The notes under the pieces were generated by a model, which was given only the letters and a program-made list of their open reading frames with translations, had not been told where the DNA came from and did no database searches. A stretch of DNA of 64,000 bases from Pseudomaricurvus hydrocarbonicus (GTDB taxonomy: Bacteria > Pseudomonadota > Gammaproteobacteria > Pseudomonadales > Cellvibrionaceae), in assembly GCF_011602365.1 (NCBI RefSeq), contig NZ_JAAONZ010000009.1, positions 62,001-126,000 on the forward strand, in the 5' to 3' direction. Positions within the stretch are counted from its first letter, which is position 1. The number at the start of each line of letters is the position of its first letter. The position numbers were made by a program, and so were the translations under genes. Positions 39,667-48,093 of this stretch are shown here, one piece after another.

Positions 39667-39764
39667 ACTTGATTCCTACGCAGGTGCTAACCTGATCAGG
39701 TGCAGCGGGTTTCTTTTGATCTCAGCCAGGCCGTTTGTAGCAACGGTCCGGCACCCCGACAAGT
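39667..39764 (-). promoter_or_regulatory. TPP riboswitch (THI element) upstream of thiC
   Basis: Read on the minus strand the segment gives P1 arm ACTTG, then TCGGGGTGCC, GGCTGAGA, AACCCG, ACCTGATCAGGT, GCGTAGGAA and the closing arm CAAGT. The CTGAGA and the CCTGATC/GCGTAGG pair are the pyrimidine- and pyrophosphate-sensing parts of the aptamer. It senses thiamine pyrophosphate and lowers expression of the thiC operon. The 180-base space to thiC has no clear intrinsic terminator, so control may be translational. Confidence 0.95.
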
Positions 39765-39771
39765 GGGATGA

Positions 39772-39800
39772 AGCCTAGCGATTTTTTTGATTGGCCGCAA
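39772..39800 (-). promoter_or_regulatory. Promoter of the thiC operon
   Basis: On the minus strand: TTGCGG (39795-39800), 17 bases, TAGGCT (39772-39777). Transcription would start at about 39765, right at the aptamer P1 stem. Confidence 0.6.
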
Positions 39801-39883
39801 GCACCCCGAGTGATTTTTTTATTGCTCGGTGTGGTGTGGACGATTTTTTGTGAGACGAGAGAGCGTTTTTGTACGAAGGATTT

Positions 39884-40783
39884 TTAATCTTGAAGGGCGT
39901 TTAATAAGTTTTTGAGACGTTTTTCACACTTGTCCACGTACTCAGGCTGCTTCAGTGTCAGCCACAACCATTCCGTGAAACGTACGACAAAGCGAAACAA
40001 TTTCAGTGAGTTATGATGACTGGTTTCGCTTTTGGTTTTCAAGGATTTAAGTCCGCTGTTGCTCCAGTAGGTGTTTGAAAGCAGTTGGGTTTGTTTTTCC
40101 GAAAGGTTAAAAAACTCCGCAAGGCTGGCGAGCTCAAAGTAGGGGGAGTTGTAACAGGCATATTCCCAGTCGAGGAAATAAAATGTCGAGTTCCGGTACA
40201 AAATATTGTCCGGGTTCAAGTCGTTGTGGCACAAACACTGATCGGGATGTTCATCAAGGATCTTCACCAGTGCGTGTCTGGCTTGAGCAAAAAGACGGAT
40301 GGAGTCCGGTGGCAGCTGTTTGCCCGAAGATTGAATGACGCTGTCCCAATAGCGATCACAGTGTCGCAGTAAATCAAAACTGGGCAGCTCGCAGTTTTGG
40401 CTGTGCAGCTGGTGCAGTGATTGACACAGGACATCGAGATTCTGAATGGGTTGCCAGGGTTCGCCCTCAATGTATGCCGTTACCAGAGAGGCTGAATCCG
40501 CCCAGACAATGCCGGGGGCGAGATTGTCGACCAAACCCATTAAGAAAATTTCTTGCTCCCTGGTCATGGCCAGGGCACGACTTCCATGGTTTTCGATGCG
40601 TACGGCAAACAGCGTCTCATCGTTGCCGACGAGGTACGTCTGATGACTCAACCCGCTGTTGAGGGAACCTTTCAGGTGTGGCTCACTTTGCAGTTTCGAG
40701 GACCACTGGGGCCATCGTCGAAGTGTCTCTCTCAGCGGCTTGGACACCGGTATTGGCACTGACGGGTTACCGTGTTCAGCCAT
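39884..40783 (-). CDS. thiK: Thiamine kinase-like phosphotransferase (APH/choline kinase family)
   Basis: About 299 residues. Kinase motifs: LNSGLSHQTYLVG near the nucleotide loop, CLCHNDLNPDNILYRNSTFYFLDWEYACYNSPYFELASLAEFF with the catalytic HNDLNPDN and the metal-binding DWEY. This is the choline/aminoglycoside kinase fold used by ThiK (YcfN) to phosphorylate imported thiamine. The riboswitch-led operon with PnuT and the TonB receptor makes thiamine the best substrate. ATG 40783 overlaps the stop of pnuT by 8 bases; a TTG three codons earlier is the alternative. Confidence 0.83.
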   Translation of the reverse strand: MAEHGNPSVPIPVSKPLRETLRRWPQWSSKLQSEPHLKGSLNSGLSHQTYLVGNDETLFAVRIENHGSRALAMTREQEIFLMGLVDNLAPGIVWADSASLVTAYIEGEPWQPIQNLDVLCQSLHQLHSQNCELPSFDLLRHCDRYWDSVIQSSGKQLPPDSIRLFAQARHALVKILDEHPDQCLCHNDLNPDNILYRNSTFYFLDWEYACYNSPYFELASLAEFFNLSEKQTQLLSNTYWSNSGLKSLKTKSETSHHNSLKLFRFVVRFTEWLWLTLKQPEYVDKCEKRLKNLLNALQD

Positions 40784-41429
40784 TGGAAGCAACCAGCTTT
40801 GTGTCTTTTTGCGTGAGCTCGTCCTTTAGCTGGCGCTGCCAATTGAAAAAGCCAAACACACAAATGACCAGATAAGCGACAAACAGCACAGCAGTTAAAT
40901 GCAGGCCGCGATCCAGATACATAAAAATAGAGATGCCATCAATGACCAGCCAGTAAAGCCAGTTTTCCAGCACTTTGCGAGTCACCATATAGGTGGTCAG
41001 TATACTGCCCCAGGTGGTGAACGAATCCACATAAGGCCAGGCAGCCGTCGTGTTTTCATGCAGTAAATAGCCACTGCAAGCGGCAACAAGGAGGACCGCG
41101 GAGATGGCCGACAAGTGGTGTTTGCCGCTCCAGGTGTGGATGCGGATGCCGTGATGATCGGTGGCCCCAAACTTCCATTGATACCAGCCGTAAACCGCCA
41201 TTACCAGGTAATAGATTTGCAGAGCCGATTCCATCAGCAGGCTGGCGTCCCAGAACAGGGCAATAAAGATCAAGGTACTGAAGAAGGCTGCGTACCAACA
41301 CCAGAGGCTTTCTTTCATGGCCAGCAGTAGGTACAGCACGGCGAGGATGACCGCGACAGCTTCCCAGCCTGACATGGCGTGTAAGGCCGACACAATGGAT
41401 TCTGGCCAACCGGTCATCCAGTCGCTCAT
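40776..41429 (-). CDS. pnuT: PnuT/PnuC-family thiamine transporter
   Basis: 217 residues, about seven transmembrane helices (AVAVILAVLYLLLAMK, WYAAFFSTLIFIALFW, ALQIYYLVMAVYGWYQW, LSAISAVLLVAACSGYLL and later). The Trp/Tyr motifs YGWYQWKFG and NWLYWLVIDG are typical of PnuC carriers. Members under TPP riboswitches, called PnuT, import thiamine by facilitated diffusion, trapped by phosphorylation (established for the family). The downstream kinase overlap supports such trapping. Confidence 0.88.
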   Translation of the reverse strand: MSDWMTGWPESIVSALHAMSGWEAVAVILAVLYLLLAMKESLWCWYAAFFSTLIFIALFWDASLLMESALQIYYLVMAVYGWYQWKFGATDHHGIRIHTWSGKHHLSAISAVLLVAACSGYLLHENTTAAWPYVDSFTTWGSILTTYMVTRKVLENWLYWLVIDGISIFMYLDRGLHLTAVLFVAYLVICVFGFFNWQRQLKDELTQKDTKLVASNG

Positions 41430-41678
41430 CTAAAGGGCCTCATAGGCCGGCAAAAATTTGGTGACGAACACACCCATACCGTGTTTTTCCCGGTGGGCCT
41501 TCATCTCGACTTTTAGGATGTCCATCACCCGGTCAAAGTCACCCATGACAACCGTCGCGGTGGGAAAGGTTTGCACCTCAACGTCGTTGTATGTGTTGAG
41601 TCGATCAATGAAATCCTGAATGGGTGGAATAAAATCTTCCTGATTCGGGTAGAGGCTGATATCAACGCTGACTTTCAT
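41430..41678 (-). CDS. YkoF/MTH1187-like thiamine-binding protein
   Basis: 82 residues. The sequence MKVSVDISLYPNQEDFIPPIQDFI... and GVFVTKF matches the short ferredoxin-like Ykof domain known to bind thiamine or HMP. The single-domain size (82) differs from YkoF, which has two such domains; the protein could dimerise. ATG 41678 preferred to GTG 41687. It ends right at the start of pnuT. Likely role: cytoplasmic or envelope carrier of thiamine in the salvage operon (inference). Confidence 0.75.
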   Translation of the reverse strand: MKVSVDISLYPNQEDFIPPIQDFIDRLNTYNDVEVQTFPTATVVMGDFDRVMDILKVEMKAHREKHGMGVFVTKFLPAYEAL

Positions 41679-41712
41679 AATAAACACTCACTCTTTCACT
41701 GCTGTTAACCAT

Positions 41713-41871
41713 TGTAGACCCCTTAATGATACGTCATTGCGAGCGGAGCGCGGCAGCGAGGTAAATTGCCCGGCGAGCCGCGCATCGCACTAACCACGCA
41801 TCTTTCTGAATACCATTACCGTGCTTGGCCCGCAATGGCCTATATCTGTATTTTAGGGGGTCTGATCTACA
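41713..41871. repeat. IR-bounded REP-like element inside the thiamine-uptake operon
   Basis: TGTAGACCCCTT at 41713-41724 faces TTAGGGGGTCTgatCTACA at 41853-41871, an imperfect inverted repeat around a 120-bp core. The core starts CGTCATTGCGAGC (41732-41744), a motif like the short interspersed repeats of many bacterial genomes, and has a GC-rich stem GCGCGGC / GCCGCGC (41748-41754 and 41777-41783). It lies between the TonB receptor stop and the YkoF-like start. Read as a degenerate REP/MITE, it may also fold in the mRNA. Confidence 0.5.
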
Positions 41872-41879
41872 TTGTACGT

Positions 41880-43991
41880 TTAAAAACTGTAGCTGCCCCT
41901 GACACCGACGATACGCGGTTCACCGTATTGGTAGTAAGGTTCGGTGGCGTAGAATTTCCGAGGGTCATTGCCAAAGCCGCCAAAGCCGCGCACCTGGTAA
42001 TCCTCATCGGTCAGGTTGCGGCCCCAGAGTGCCAGCTGCCAGTCTTTTGCGTCATAAGTGATGTTGGCATTCCACAGTTCATAAGCGTCAGATTGTTCGT
42101 CGTGGTTGTCGGAAAAATAGAACTTGTCTTTGCCTTCCACCTCCAGTCGAGCGCTTAGACGTTCGGTGAAAAAGTATTGACCGCCCAGGCTGAATTGATA
42201 AGCCGGGGCGTGAGCCTGCTCGCGGCCATCCAGGTCTTTGCCGTCGGCGTTGACGAAATCTTTCAGCTCCGTATTCAATAAACCGAGACTGCCATCAAGC
42301 TGCCAATTGGTTGAGACCTGCCATAAAAGCTCCAGCTCCAGTCCGTAGTTATTCCCTTGCGCCGCGTTGGCCTGATAATCAATAAATTCGCAAGGGCAAC
42401 TGCTGCCTGCATTGGGCACCAGCGTAGACTGCTTTACTTGAACATCATCGCGCTGTTGGTAAAACAGGGCTATCTGCGCATGCAGGCTGTTGTCGCGCAG
42501 GCTGAATTTGGATCCGACTTCGTAATTGAGCATGTGCTCGGTATCGTAATCGCGCAACTCGTTAGGTAGGCTGGGGTTGTTGTTGACGCCGCCGGTTTTG
42601 TAACCGCGGGACACCAATCCATAGACCATGGTGTCAGCGTCGAGTAAATATTCCAGGGCGAGTCGACCGCCCCACAGGTCTTCATCCCGATCGAACGTGA
42701 TCAGGTTGTTGTCGCTGAAGTCGGATTCGTGTTGCTCCAGGCGCAAGCCCGCCGTGAGCGTAAGCTGGTCAGTCAAATGCGTTTCCAGCTGAGAGAAGAC
42801 GCTCATATTGGAGGTTTCGTAATCGCTGAGATAATCCTGGCTGGCGTAGGTGTATTCGCGCTCTAGGTCTTCATCCTGATGGCGATAGTAAATTCCTGCA
42901 ACCCAATCCGTTGTGCCATTGAACAGTTTACCGTCCTCGGTTGATACCAGTCGCACCTCGGCAGTTTGCACGCTTCGGTTACGGATGTAATTGTCCTTGC
43001 TGTTGTACTCCCAGCCGTCACAGGCCTGGCCGGCGCAGATGGCGGGGTAGGCCCAGTCTTCATCGTAACCGTATTCCATGTTGGTGTTGGACGCGCTGGC
43101 CAGGACCTGGGTCTCAAACGCTTGGGCACCGCTGTAGGTGGCTTTTACGCCTGCTGCCACGCTTTCCTGGTGATCGTGCCCGGGTTCGTCCGATAACGTG
43201 TGACGGGTATTGTCCAGTGAAAAACCGTCGTAGCCATTGTCGACATCCACATAAAACAGATTGGTGTCGACGGTGAGTACGTCAGAGGCCAGCCAGCGAA
43301 GTTTGCCGCGCAGCGTTTGTTCATCACGGTTATTGGTGTCGTCACGATTCAGGTAATCGTTCTCGATATAGCCGTCGCTGAGGTTTTGCTGAGCGGAAAA
43401 GCGGTACAGCAGGGCGTCTGTTAACGGGCCGCTGACGACGGCGCCGAGGGAGTAGGAGTCATACTCGCTAAGGCTGGATTCAACCCGCCCTTCAAAATTT
43501 TCACTGGGATCGGCGGTTTTCAAATTGATCAGCCCGGCGAGTGCGCTGGCGCCAAAGCGTGTTCCCTGGGGACCGCGTAATATTTCCACCTGTTTGACAT
43601 CCAGCAGGGTTCCGGCCGTGCCTAAACCGCTGAAATCCATGTCGTCAATGATGACACCAACCGACGGATTCAGCGGCTCAACAAATTGGCTGCGCTCGCC
43701 AATACCCCGTATCTGGTAAAAACGGGCTCGGGACGCACCACTGGCGTAATTGACGTTCGGCGCCAGGTTTAAAATCTCTTCGAGATGCAAAGCGCTGCGC
43801 TGTTCGATCACTTGTTCACTGATCACCGTTAGGCTGGAGGGGATTTCGGTGACTTTGGCGTCGCGGAAATCCGCTGTAACGTTAACGATGGGCAGGTCAT
43901 TGCTCGTCGCAGACAGCACCTGAGTGCTGGCAAAACTGGCGCTCAGCAGTATGAAGGGCAGGGCTAAAGGGGGAAATTTGGGGTGTTTCAC
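41880..43991 (-). CDS. TonB-dependent receptor for thiamine (TPP-riboswitch controlled)
   Basis: 703 residues. Signal peptide KHPKFPPLALPFILLSASFASTQVLS; plug domain with LHLEEILNLAPNVNYASGASRARFYQIRGIGERSQFVEPLNPSVGVIIDDMDFSG and the VEILRGPQGTRFGASALAGLINLKT barrel/plug box; a beta barrel follows and ends with the terminal SYSF. I start at GTG 43991 because GGAG (43998-44001) precedes it; GTG 44003 would overlap that site. The TPP riboswitch upstream argues for transport of thiamine or a phosphate ester. First gene of the uptake operon. Confidence 0.9.
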   Translation of the reverse strand: MKHPKFPPLALPFILLSASFASTQVLSATSNDLPIVNVTADFRDAKVTEIPSSLTVISEQVIEQRSALHLEEILNLAPNVNYASGASRARFYQIRGIGERSQFVEPLNPSVGVIIDDMDFSGLGTAGTLLDVKQVEILRGPQGTRFGASALAGLINLKTADPSENFEGRVESSLSEYDSYSLGAVVSGPLTDALLYRFSAQQNLSDGYIENDYLNRDDTNNRDEQTLRGKLRWLASDVLTVDTNLFYVDVDNGYDGFSLDNTRHTLSDEPGHDHQESVAAGVKATYSGAQAFETQVLASASNTNMEYGYDEDWAYPAICAGQACDGWEYNSKDNYIRNRSVQTAEVRLVSTEDGKLFNGTTDWVAGIYYRHQDEDLEREYTYASQDYLSDYETSNMSVFSQLETHLTDQLTLTAGLRLEQHESDFSDNNLITFDRDEDLWGGRLALEYLLDADTMVYGLVSRGYKTGGVNNNPSLPNELRDYDTEHMLNYEVGSKFSLRDNSLHAQIALFYQQRDDVQVKQSTLVPNAGSSCPCEFIDYQANAAQGNNYGLELELLWQVSTNWQLDGSLGLLNTELKDFVNADGKDLDGREQAHAPAYQFSLGGQYFFTERLSARLEVEGKDKFYFSDNHDEQSDAYELWNANITYDAKDWQLALWGRNLTDEDYQVRGFGGFGNDPRKFYATEPYYQYGEPRIVGVRGSYSF

Positions 43992-43994
43992 GGC

Positions 43995-44019
43995 GGTCTC
44001 CACTACAGTTATAGAGACC
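43995..44019 (-). promoter_or_regulatory. Ribosome-site-masking hairpin before the thiamine receptor
   Basis: In the mRNA, GGTCTC pairs with GAGACC (plus-strand 43995-44000 with 44014-44019) around 13 bases, placing the GTGGAG ribosome site in or next to the stem. It fits a translational expression platform of the TPP riboswitch 83 bases upstream. Confidence 0.5.
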
Positions 44020-44101
44020 CGGATGAGATGCGTATTATTAAGGTGAGTGGCGGCCTGTGGGTGTATTCTTCACTCGTGCTCGAGTGTCGTGACAGGCTGC
44101 C

Positions 44102-44187
44102 TCCTATCCCTACGCCGGCATGATCCGGATCAGGTTCAAAGGGTCAGCAGCGTGACTGCTTCTCAGGTCCAGGACCTCCCCTTAGGA
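44102..44187 (-). promoter_or_regulatory. TPP riboswitch (THI element) upstream of the thiamine receptor
   Basis: On the minus strand: TCCTA P1 arm, AGGGGAGGTCC, ACCTGAGAAG, GACCC, GAACCTGATCCGGATCATGCCGGCGTAGGG and TAGGA closing arm. CTGAGA and the GAACCTGATC...GCGTAGGG core are diagnostic. It controls receptor, YkoF-like, pnuT and kinase together. Confidence 0.95.
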
Positions 44188-44195
44188 ATGCCGCC

Positions 44196-44224
44196 ATTGT
44201 ATGCCTTAGTCGAGGGTGTCACAA
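44196..44224 (-). promoter_or_regulatory. Promoter of the thiamine-uptake operon
   Basis: Minus strand: TTGTGA (44219-44224), 17 bases, TACAAT (44196-44201). The start of transcription would be close to 44189, two bases before the aptamer. Confidence 0.65.
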
Positions 44225-44357
44225 GCGGTCTGCACGCCGTAACCTGTGCCTCGTGCGAGCAATGGGAGAATCAGCAAGAACGAGTACGTCCTGAGGCTAA
44301 TATGTTGAGTCTAATGCGGTGGTGTCCATGTCGGTGGCCGCAAGCGGTATCCCGCCG

Positions 44358-44876
44358 CTAGCGTTGGCCGACACGGCGTTGCGCCAGGTCTGGGAGGTCC
44401 AGGGCCTGGTGCTTTTTCAGCAACCCGTCAATTTGGGTTTTGATCGTGGGTGGGAATGGCTGTGTTCGCCCTGAGTCCGTATCGACATACAGCACCAACA
44501 GTTCGGTAAACGCGAGCTCTTGTTGGCTGTCACTGTGAATCATTCGATGACAAAAACGCAGCTTTTTATCACCGCTTTCCAGCAGTTGCGTGATCACAAT
44601 GAGGGGCTCACCCAGGCTGACTTCCTGCAAATAATTGATGTGGGCCTCAACGGTATAGGCTGAGCAGTGATTCTGCTGGCGGTATTCGCTGCCGATGCCA
44701 AGCTGTTCATAGAGGTTATCCGTGGCATACCCAAACACCAGTACATAATAGGCCTCACTCATGTGGCCGTTGTAATCAATCCACTCCGCAAGCACGGGTC
44801 CCTGATAGGTTATGGGGCGTGAATCCGTCGGCTGGAGAGGGGCTTGGTGTTGTTCGGACGATGAGTTGAGGGACAT
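44358..44876 (-). CDS. Thioesterase, probable betainyl-CoA thioesterase (CdhB-like)
   Basis: 172 residues, hotdog fold: AEWIDYNGHMSEAYYVLVFGYATDNLYEQLG carries the DYNGHM active-site pattern of the 4HBT family, then AYTVEAHINYLQEVSLGEPLIVITQLLESGDKKLRFCHRMI. In the carnitine pathway a thioesterase of this type hydrolyses betainyl-CoA to glycine betaine; the neighbouring carnitine dehydrogenase and BKACE support this assignment (inference). The ATG at 44876 has no clear ribosome site and follows a TCTAAT-type box closely, so the leader may be very short. A longer frame to 45005 exists but is not family-like. Confidence 0.82.
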   Translation of the reverse strand: MSLNSSSEQHQAPLQPTDSRPITYQGPVLAEWIDYNGHMSEAYYVLVFGYATDNLYEQLGIGSEYRQQNHCSAYTVEAHINYLQEVSLGEPLIVITQLLESGDKKLRFCHRMIHSDSQQELAFTELLVLYVDTDSGRTQPFPPTIKTQIDGLLKKHQALDLPDLAQRRVGQR

Positions 44877-44983
44877 AGGGGCAGTTCGCGTATTAGACAG
44901 TCGGGTTGTTATGGTAATCTTGCCGGGTCTAGACTGTTGATTGTAATCGACACAAAATTGTTCATTTCCGACAGGTGTTAGCC

Positions 44984-45964
44984 GTGTTTGCCGATCGTAC
45001 CCCACAGTTGCCGTTGCGTATTACGTTTCTCCTGATTCCGGGGTATTCCATGATCGGGGTGTCCGCCATGATTGACCCCTTGCGCTGGGCAAACCGAATC
45101 AAGGAGAAAGATGTTTACGAGTGGGAGATTGTCTCGCTGGAAGGTCAGTCGGTGTGTGCCAGTAATGGTCTGATGCTTGAGTCCGTGCGTCGGTTTGCCG
45201 ATGTCGAAAGCACGGACATGCTGGTGGTGTGTGCCGGGTTTGATCCGCAAAGCCATGAAAGCTCTGCGGTCTTTGGCCCTCTGCGGCGACTGGCACAGAT
45301 GGGAACCTTACTGGGGGGGCAGGATACCGGCAGCCACCTGTTGGCTGCTGCAGGCTTGCTGGACGGCTATCGAGCGGCCATGCACTGGGAGCATCTCAAC
45401 AGTTTTACCGAGGATTTTCCGGACGTTGAGGCCGTCGACGACATCTACGAGGTCGACCGGGACCGTTTTTCCTGTTCCGGGGGCTTGTCAGGGCTGGATC
45501 TGATGCTGTACCTGATAGAGACTATGTACGGCAACGAACTGGCTCTGGCGGTGTCCGATGAGCTGATTTACACCCATCGCCGTCAAGCGGACCACCCGCA
45601 GCGCATGACGATTCAGGCCCGTTTTGGTATCAACAACGCCAAGCTCATCTCGGCGATTAAATTAATGCAGCGCAAGCTGGAAGACCCTTTGAGTATCGGG
45701 ACCCTGGCCAACCAGGTGCATGTCTCCGAACGCGAGCTAGAAAGGCTGTTCCGTAAGTTTCTGGACACTACGCCGGCAACATTTTACCGGGATTTACGCC
45801 TGGAACAGGCGCGCCTGCTGCTGCATCAAACCGCCCGTAACATCACCAGTGTCGCGGTGGCCTGCGGCTTTACTTCAGTATCCCACTTTTCCCGCTGTTA
45901 CAAGGCCCGCTATGGCCGCACACCCAGCAAAGACCGGGTGGCGGAAAGTTACAGTGCCTCTTGA
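44984..45964 (+). CDS. cdhR: GlxA/CdhR-type AraC-family regulator of carnitine use
   Basis: 326 residues: an N-terminal DJ-1/PfpI-like domain (about 10-190, with FLLIPGYSMIGVSAMIDPLRWAN, VVCAGFDPQ and GGQDTGSHLLAAAGLLDGYRAAMHWEHL) and a C-terminal AraC helix-turn-helix (IGTLANQVHVSERELERLFRKFLDTTPATFYRDLRLEQARLLLHQT and ITSVAVACGFTSVSHFSRCYKARYGRTPSKDR). CdhR in Pseudomonas controls carnitine catabolism (established). GTG 44984 is chosen for the AGG 8 bases upstream; GTG 44975 is possible. It is divergent from the thioesterase, whose promoter it may share. Confidence 0.87.
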   Translation: MFADRTPQLPLRITFLLIPGYSMIGVSAMIDPLRWANRIKEKDVYEWEIVSLEGQSVCASNGLMLESVRRFADVESTDMLVVCAGFDPQSHESSAVFGPLRRLAQMGTLLGGQDTGSHLLAAAGLLDGYRAAMHWEHLNSFTEDFPDVEAVDDIYEVDRDRFSCSGGLSGLDLMLYLIETMYGNELALAVSDELIYTHRRQADHPQRMTIQARFGINNAKLISAIKLMQRKLEDPLSIGTLANQVHVSERELERLFRKFLDTTPATFYRDLRLEQARLLLHQTARNITSVAVACGFTSVSHFSRCYKARYGRTPSKDRVAESYSAS

Positions 45965-46120
45965 TCCAGCGTTTTGTCGGTTTTTTGACAAAATACGTCG
46001 GCTGCGTGCCGGGGCGGGAATATAAACCCGGTATATTAGCTCACTGTTTTGCCTGGTGTTGGCTAGAGGCACTATGTCCACCGCACCCAGGTGCCCTAAA
46101 TACAAACAGTGAGGCCTCCT

Positions 46121-47002
46121 ATGAATCATGAAGTCATTATTACCTGCGCCGTGACCGGCTCCGGGGATACCGTAGGAAAGCACCCGGCCATCCCGGTCAC
46201 CCCGAAAGAAATTGCCGACGCCGCCATTGAATCTGCCAGCGCCGGCGCAGCGGTGGCACACATCCACGTCCGCAATCCGGAAACCGGGCAGTTTACCCGA
46301 GAAGTTGCCTATTACCGCGAGGTAGTGGAGCGTATCCGGGAGAGCAGCAGTGATGTGATTATTAATCTGACGGCCGGCATGGGCGGGGACCTGGTTCTGG
46401 ACCCGCAAAACCCTTCGCAGTTCATTGCCGGTACCGATCTGGCCAACGCCACGGAACGCCTGGTACATATCGAAGAGTTAAAGCCTGAGATCTGCACGCT
46501 GGATTGCGGCAGCCTGAACTTTGGTGAATCCATTTACATCAGTACCCCCGATATGTTGCGGCAAATGGCGGCTCGCGTGAAAGCGTTGGGGGTTAAGCCC
46601 GAGCTGGAAATCTTTGACACGGGTAACCTGATGTTTGCCCTGCAGATGATGAAAGAGGGCTTGCTGGATGAGAAGCCGCTGTTTCAATTGTGTCTGGGTA
46701 TCCCTTGGGGGGCGCCGGCCGATACGGCGACCATGAAGTTGATGGCTGATTTGCTGCCAGAACACGCGAACTGGGCTGGCTTCGGTATTTCCCGTATGCA
46801 AATGCCCATGGTGGCCCAGGCAATGTTGCTGGGCGGCAATGTTCGGGTGGGGTTGGAAGATAACCTGTTTTTGAAAAAAGGTGTTTACGCCAGCAACGGT
46901 CAACTGGTCGAGCGCGCCGTGAGCATCATTGACAATCTGGGAGGGGCTGTGGTCACACCAGCCAGGGCCAGGGAAATACTCGGCTTGCGAGGTACCCAGT
47001 AA
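46121..47002 (+). CDS. BKACE-family enzyme, 3-dehydrocarnitine cleavage
   Basis: 293 residues of the beta-keto acid cleavage family (DUF849). Visible: [51 protein letters not shown] with the HxH zinc site, [10 protein letters not shown]-like, [25 protein letters not shown] and [16 protein letters not shown] with the family Glu-Asp end. BKACEs transfer acetyl-CoA to a beta-keto acid. With carnitine dehydrogenase the substrate would be 3-dehydrocarnitine, giving betainyl-CoA and acetoacetate. Start ATG 46121 (GTGAGG upstream). The ATG of the next gene overlaps its stop (TAATG). Confidence 0.9.
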   Translation: MNHEVIITCAVTGSGDTVGKHPAIPVTPKEIADAAIESASAGAAVAHIHVRNPETGQFTREVAYYREVVERIRESSSDVIINLTAGMGGDLVLDPQNPSQFIAGTDLANATERLVHIEELKPEICTLDCGSLNFGESIYISTPDMLRQMAARVKALGVKPELEIFDTGNLMFALQMMKEGLLDEKPLFQLCLGIPWGAPADTATMKLMADLLPEHANWAGFGISRMQMPMVAQAMLLGGNVRVGLEDNLFLKKGVYASNGQLVERAVSIIDNLGGAVVTPARAREILGLRGTQ

Positions 47003-47994
47003 TGCAGGATATGAACGTGAATGGGGGACAGTCAGAACGTCCAGCTCCGGCAGACGTCACCGCCGTCGGCATTTTGGGTACCGGTGTTATTGGCGGCAGC
47101 TGGGCCTGTCATTTTTTGCGGTATGGCCTGGACGTCGTGGCTTTTGATCTGGCACCGGGAGCAGAGGAGCGGTTGCGTAAGCGGGTACTAGACGTTTGGC
47201 CACAGCTGGAAGAGCTGGGGTTAAAAGGTGATGCCAGCCCGGGTAAGCTGCGTTTCGTTGACAGCCTGAAAGAATTGGGTCAATCGGTTTCCATCATTCA
47301 GGAAAGTACCCCGGAAGATTTGGCAGCCAAACAAACCCTGTTTGCCGAAATTGATGCGGCAGTACCGGGCCATGTTGTGATCTCGTCCAGCACTTCCGGT
47401 TTTCCCATGACTCAAATTCAGGCGCTGTGTGCCAATCCTGCGCGCACCGTTGTCTGCCACCCATTTACGCCGCCGCACATTGTGCCGTTTTGCGAAGTCG
47501 TGGGTGGTGAAAAAACCGCTGTAGAAATCGTCGATTGGGCAGCGGATTTTTTTCAACACTTTGGTAAACAAGTCGCGAAAATGGACCAAGAGCTTTATGG
47601 CTTTATTGGCAATCGCTTGCAGGATGCCATTTGGCGTGAAGCCCTGCACATGGTTGCGAATAACGAATGTTCCGTGAGTGATATTGATAAGTCCATTGCC
47701 TATGGTCCCGGACTGCGCTGGGCGATTTTTGGCCCCTGCATGAATATGGCGATGTGCGGTGGTGAGGGCGGTATGGCACGAATGCTGGATCACTTTGGTC
47801 CATCATTGAAAGAACCCTGGACACGACTGGAATCCCCGGAACTCACCGATCAGCTCTACGCTGATATGGTGGCGGGTGCGGATGAAGTCCTGGCCGGTCG
47901 CTCCATGACTGAGTTGATGCAGGAGCGGGATGAATTGCTGATTCGTATTCGTAAAACCATCGAAGACTACCGGGCTGAAAAGCAAAAGCAGTAG
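47002..47994 (+). CDS. lcdH: L-carnitine dehydrogenase (3HCDH fold)
   Basis: 330 residues. Rossmann motif GILGTGVIGGSWACHFLRYG (near 23-42), VVAFDLAPG, SIIQESTPEDLAAKQ, VISSSTSGFPMTQIQ, and the 3HCDH catalytic segment RTVVCHPFTPPHIVPFCEVVGG with the conserved His. Then GFIGNRLQDAIWREALHMV and GPGLRWAIFGPCMNMAMCGGEGGM. The GPGLRWA with CGGEGG pattern is that of carnitine dehydrogenases. It oxidises L-carnitine to 3-dehydrocarnitine with NAD+. Operon with the BKACE gene. Confidence 0.9.
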   Translation: MQDMNVNGGQSERPAPADVTAVGILGTGVIGGSWACHFLRYGLDVVAFDLAPGAEERLRKRVLDVWPQLEELGLKGDASPGKLRFVDSLKELGQSVSIIQESTPEDLAAKQTLFAEIDAAVPGHVVISSSTSGFPMTQIQALCANPARTVVCHPFTPPHIVPFCEVVGGEKTAVEIVDWAADFFQHFGKQVAKMDQELYGFIGNRLQDAIWREALHMVANNECSVSDIDKSIAYGPGLRWAIFGPCMNMAMCGGEGGMARMLDHFGPSLKEPWTRLESPELTDQLYADMVAGADEVLAGRSMTELMQERDELLIRIRKTIEDYRAEKQKQ

Positions 47995-48093
47995 CAAATT
48001 AAAGCTATTCGTCTGTGGTGTAGTGATTTTGGGGTGGATGTAGCCAATTTTACGTGCGTACTGGACGTGTTGGTTGCCCGCCTTGAAAGGCAT

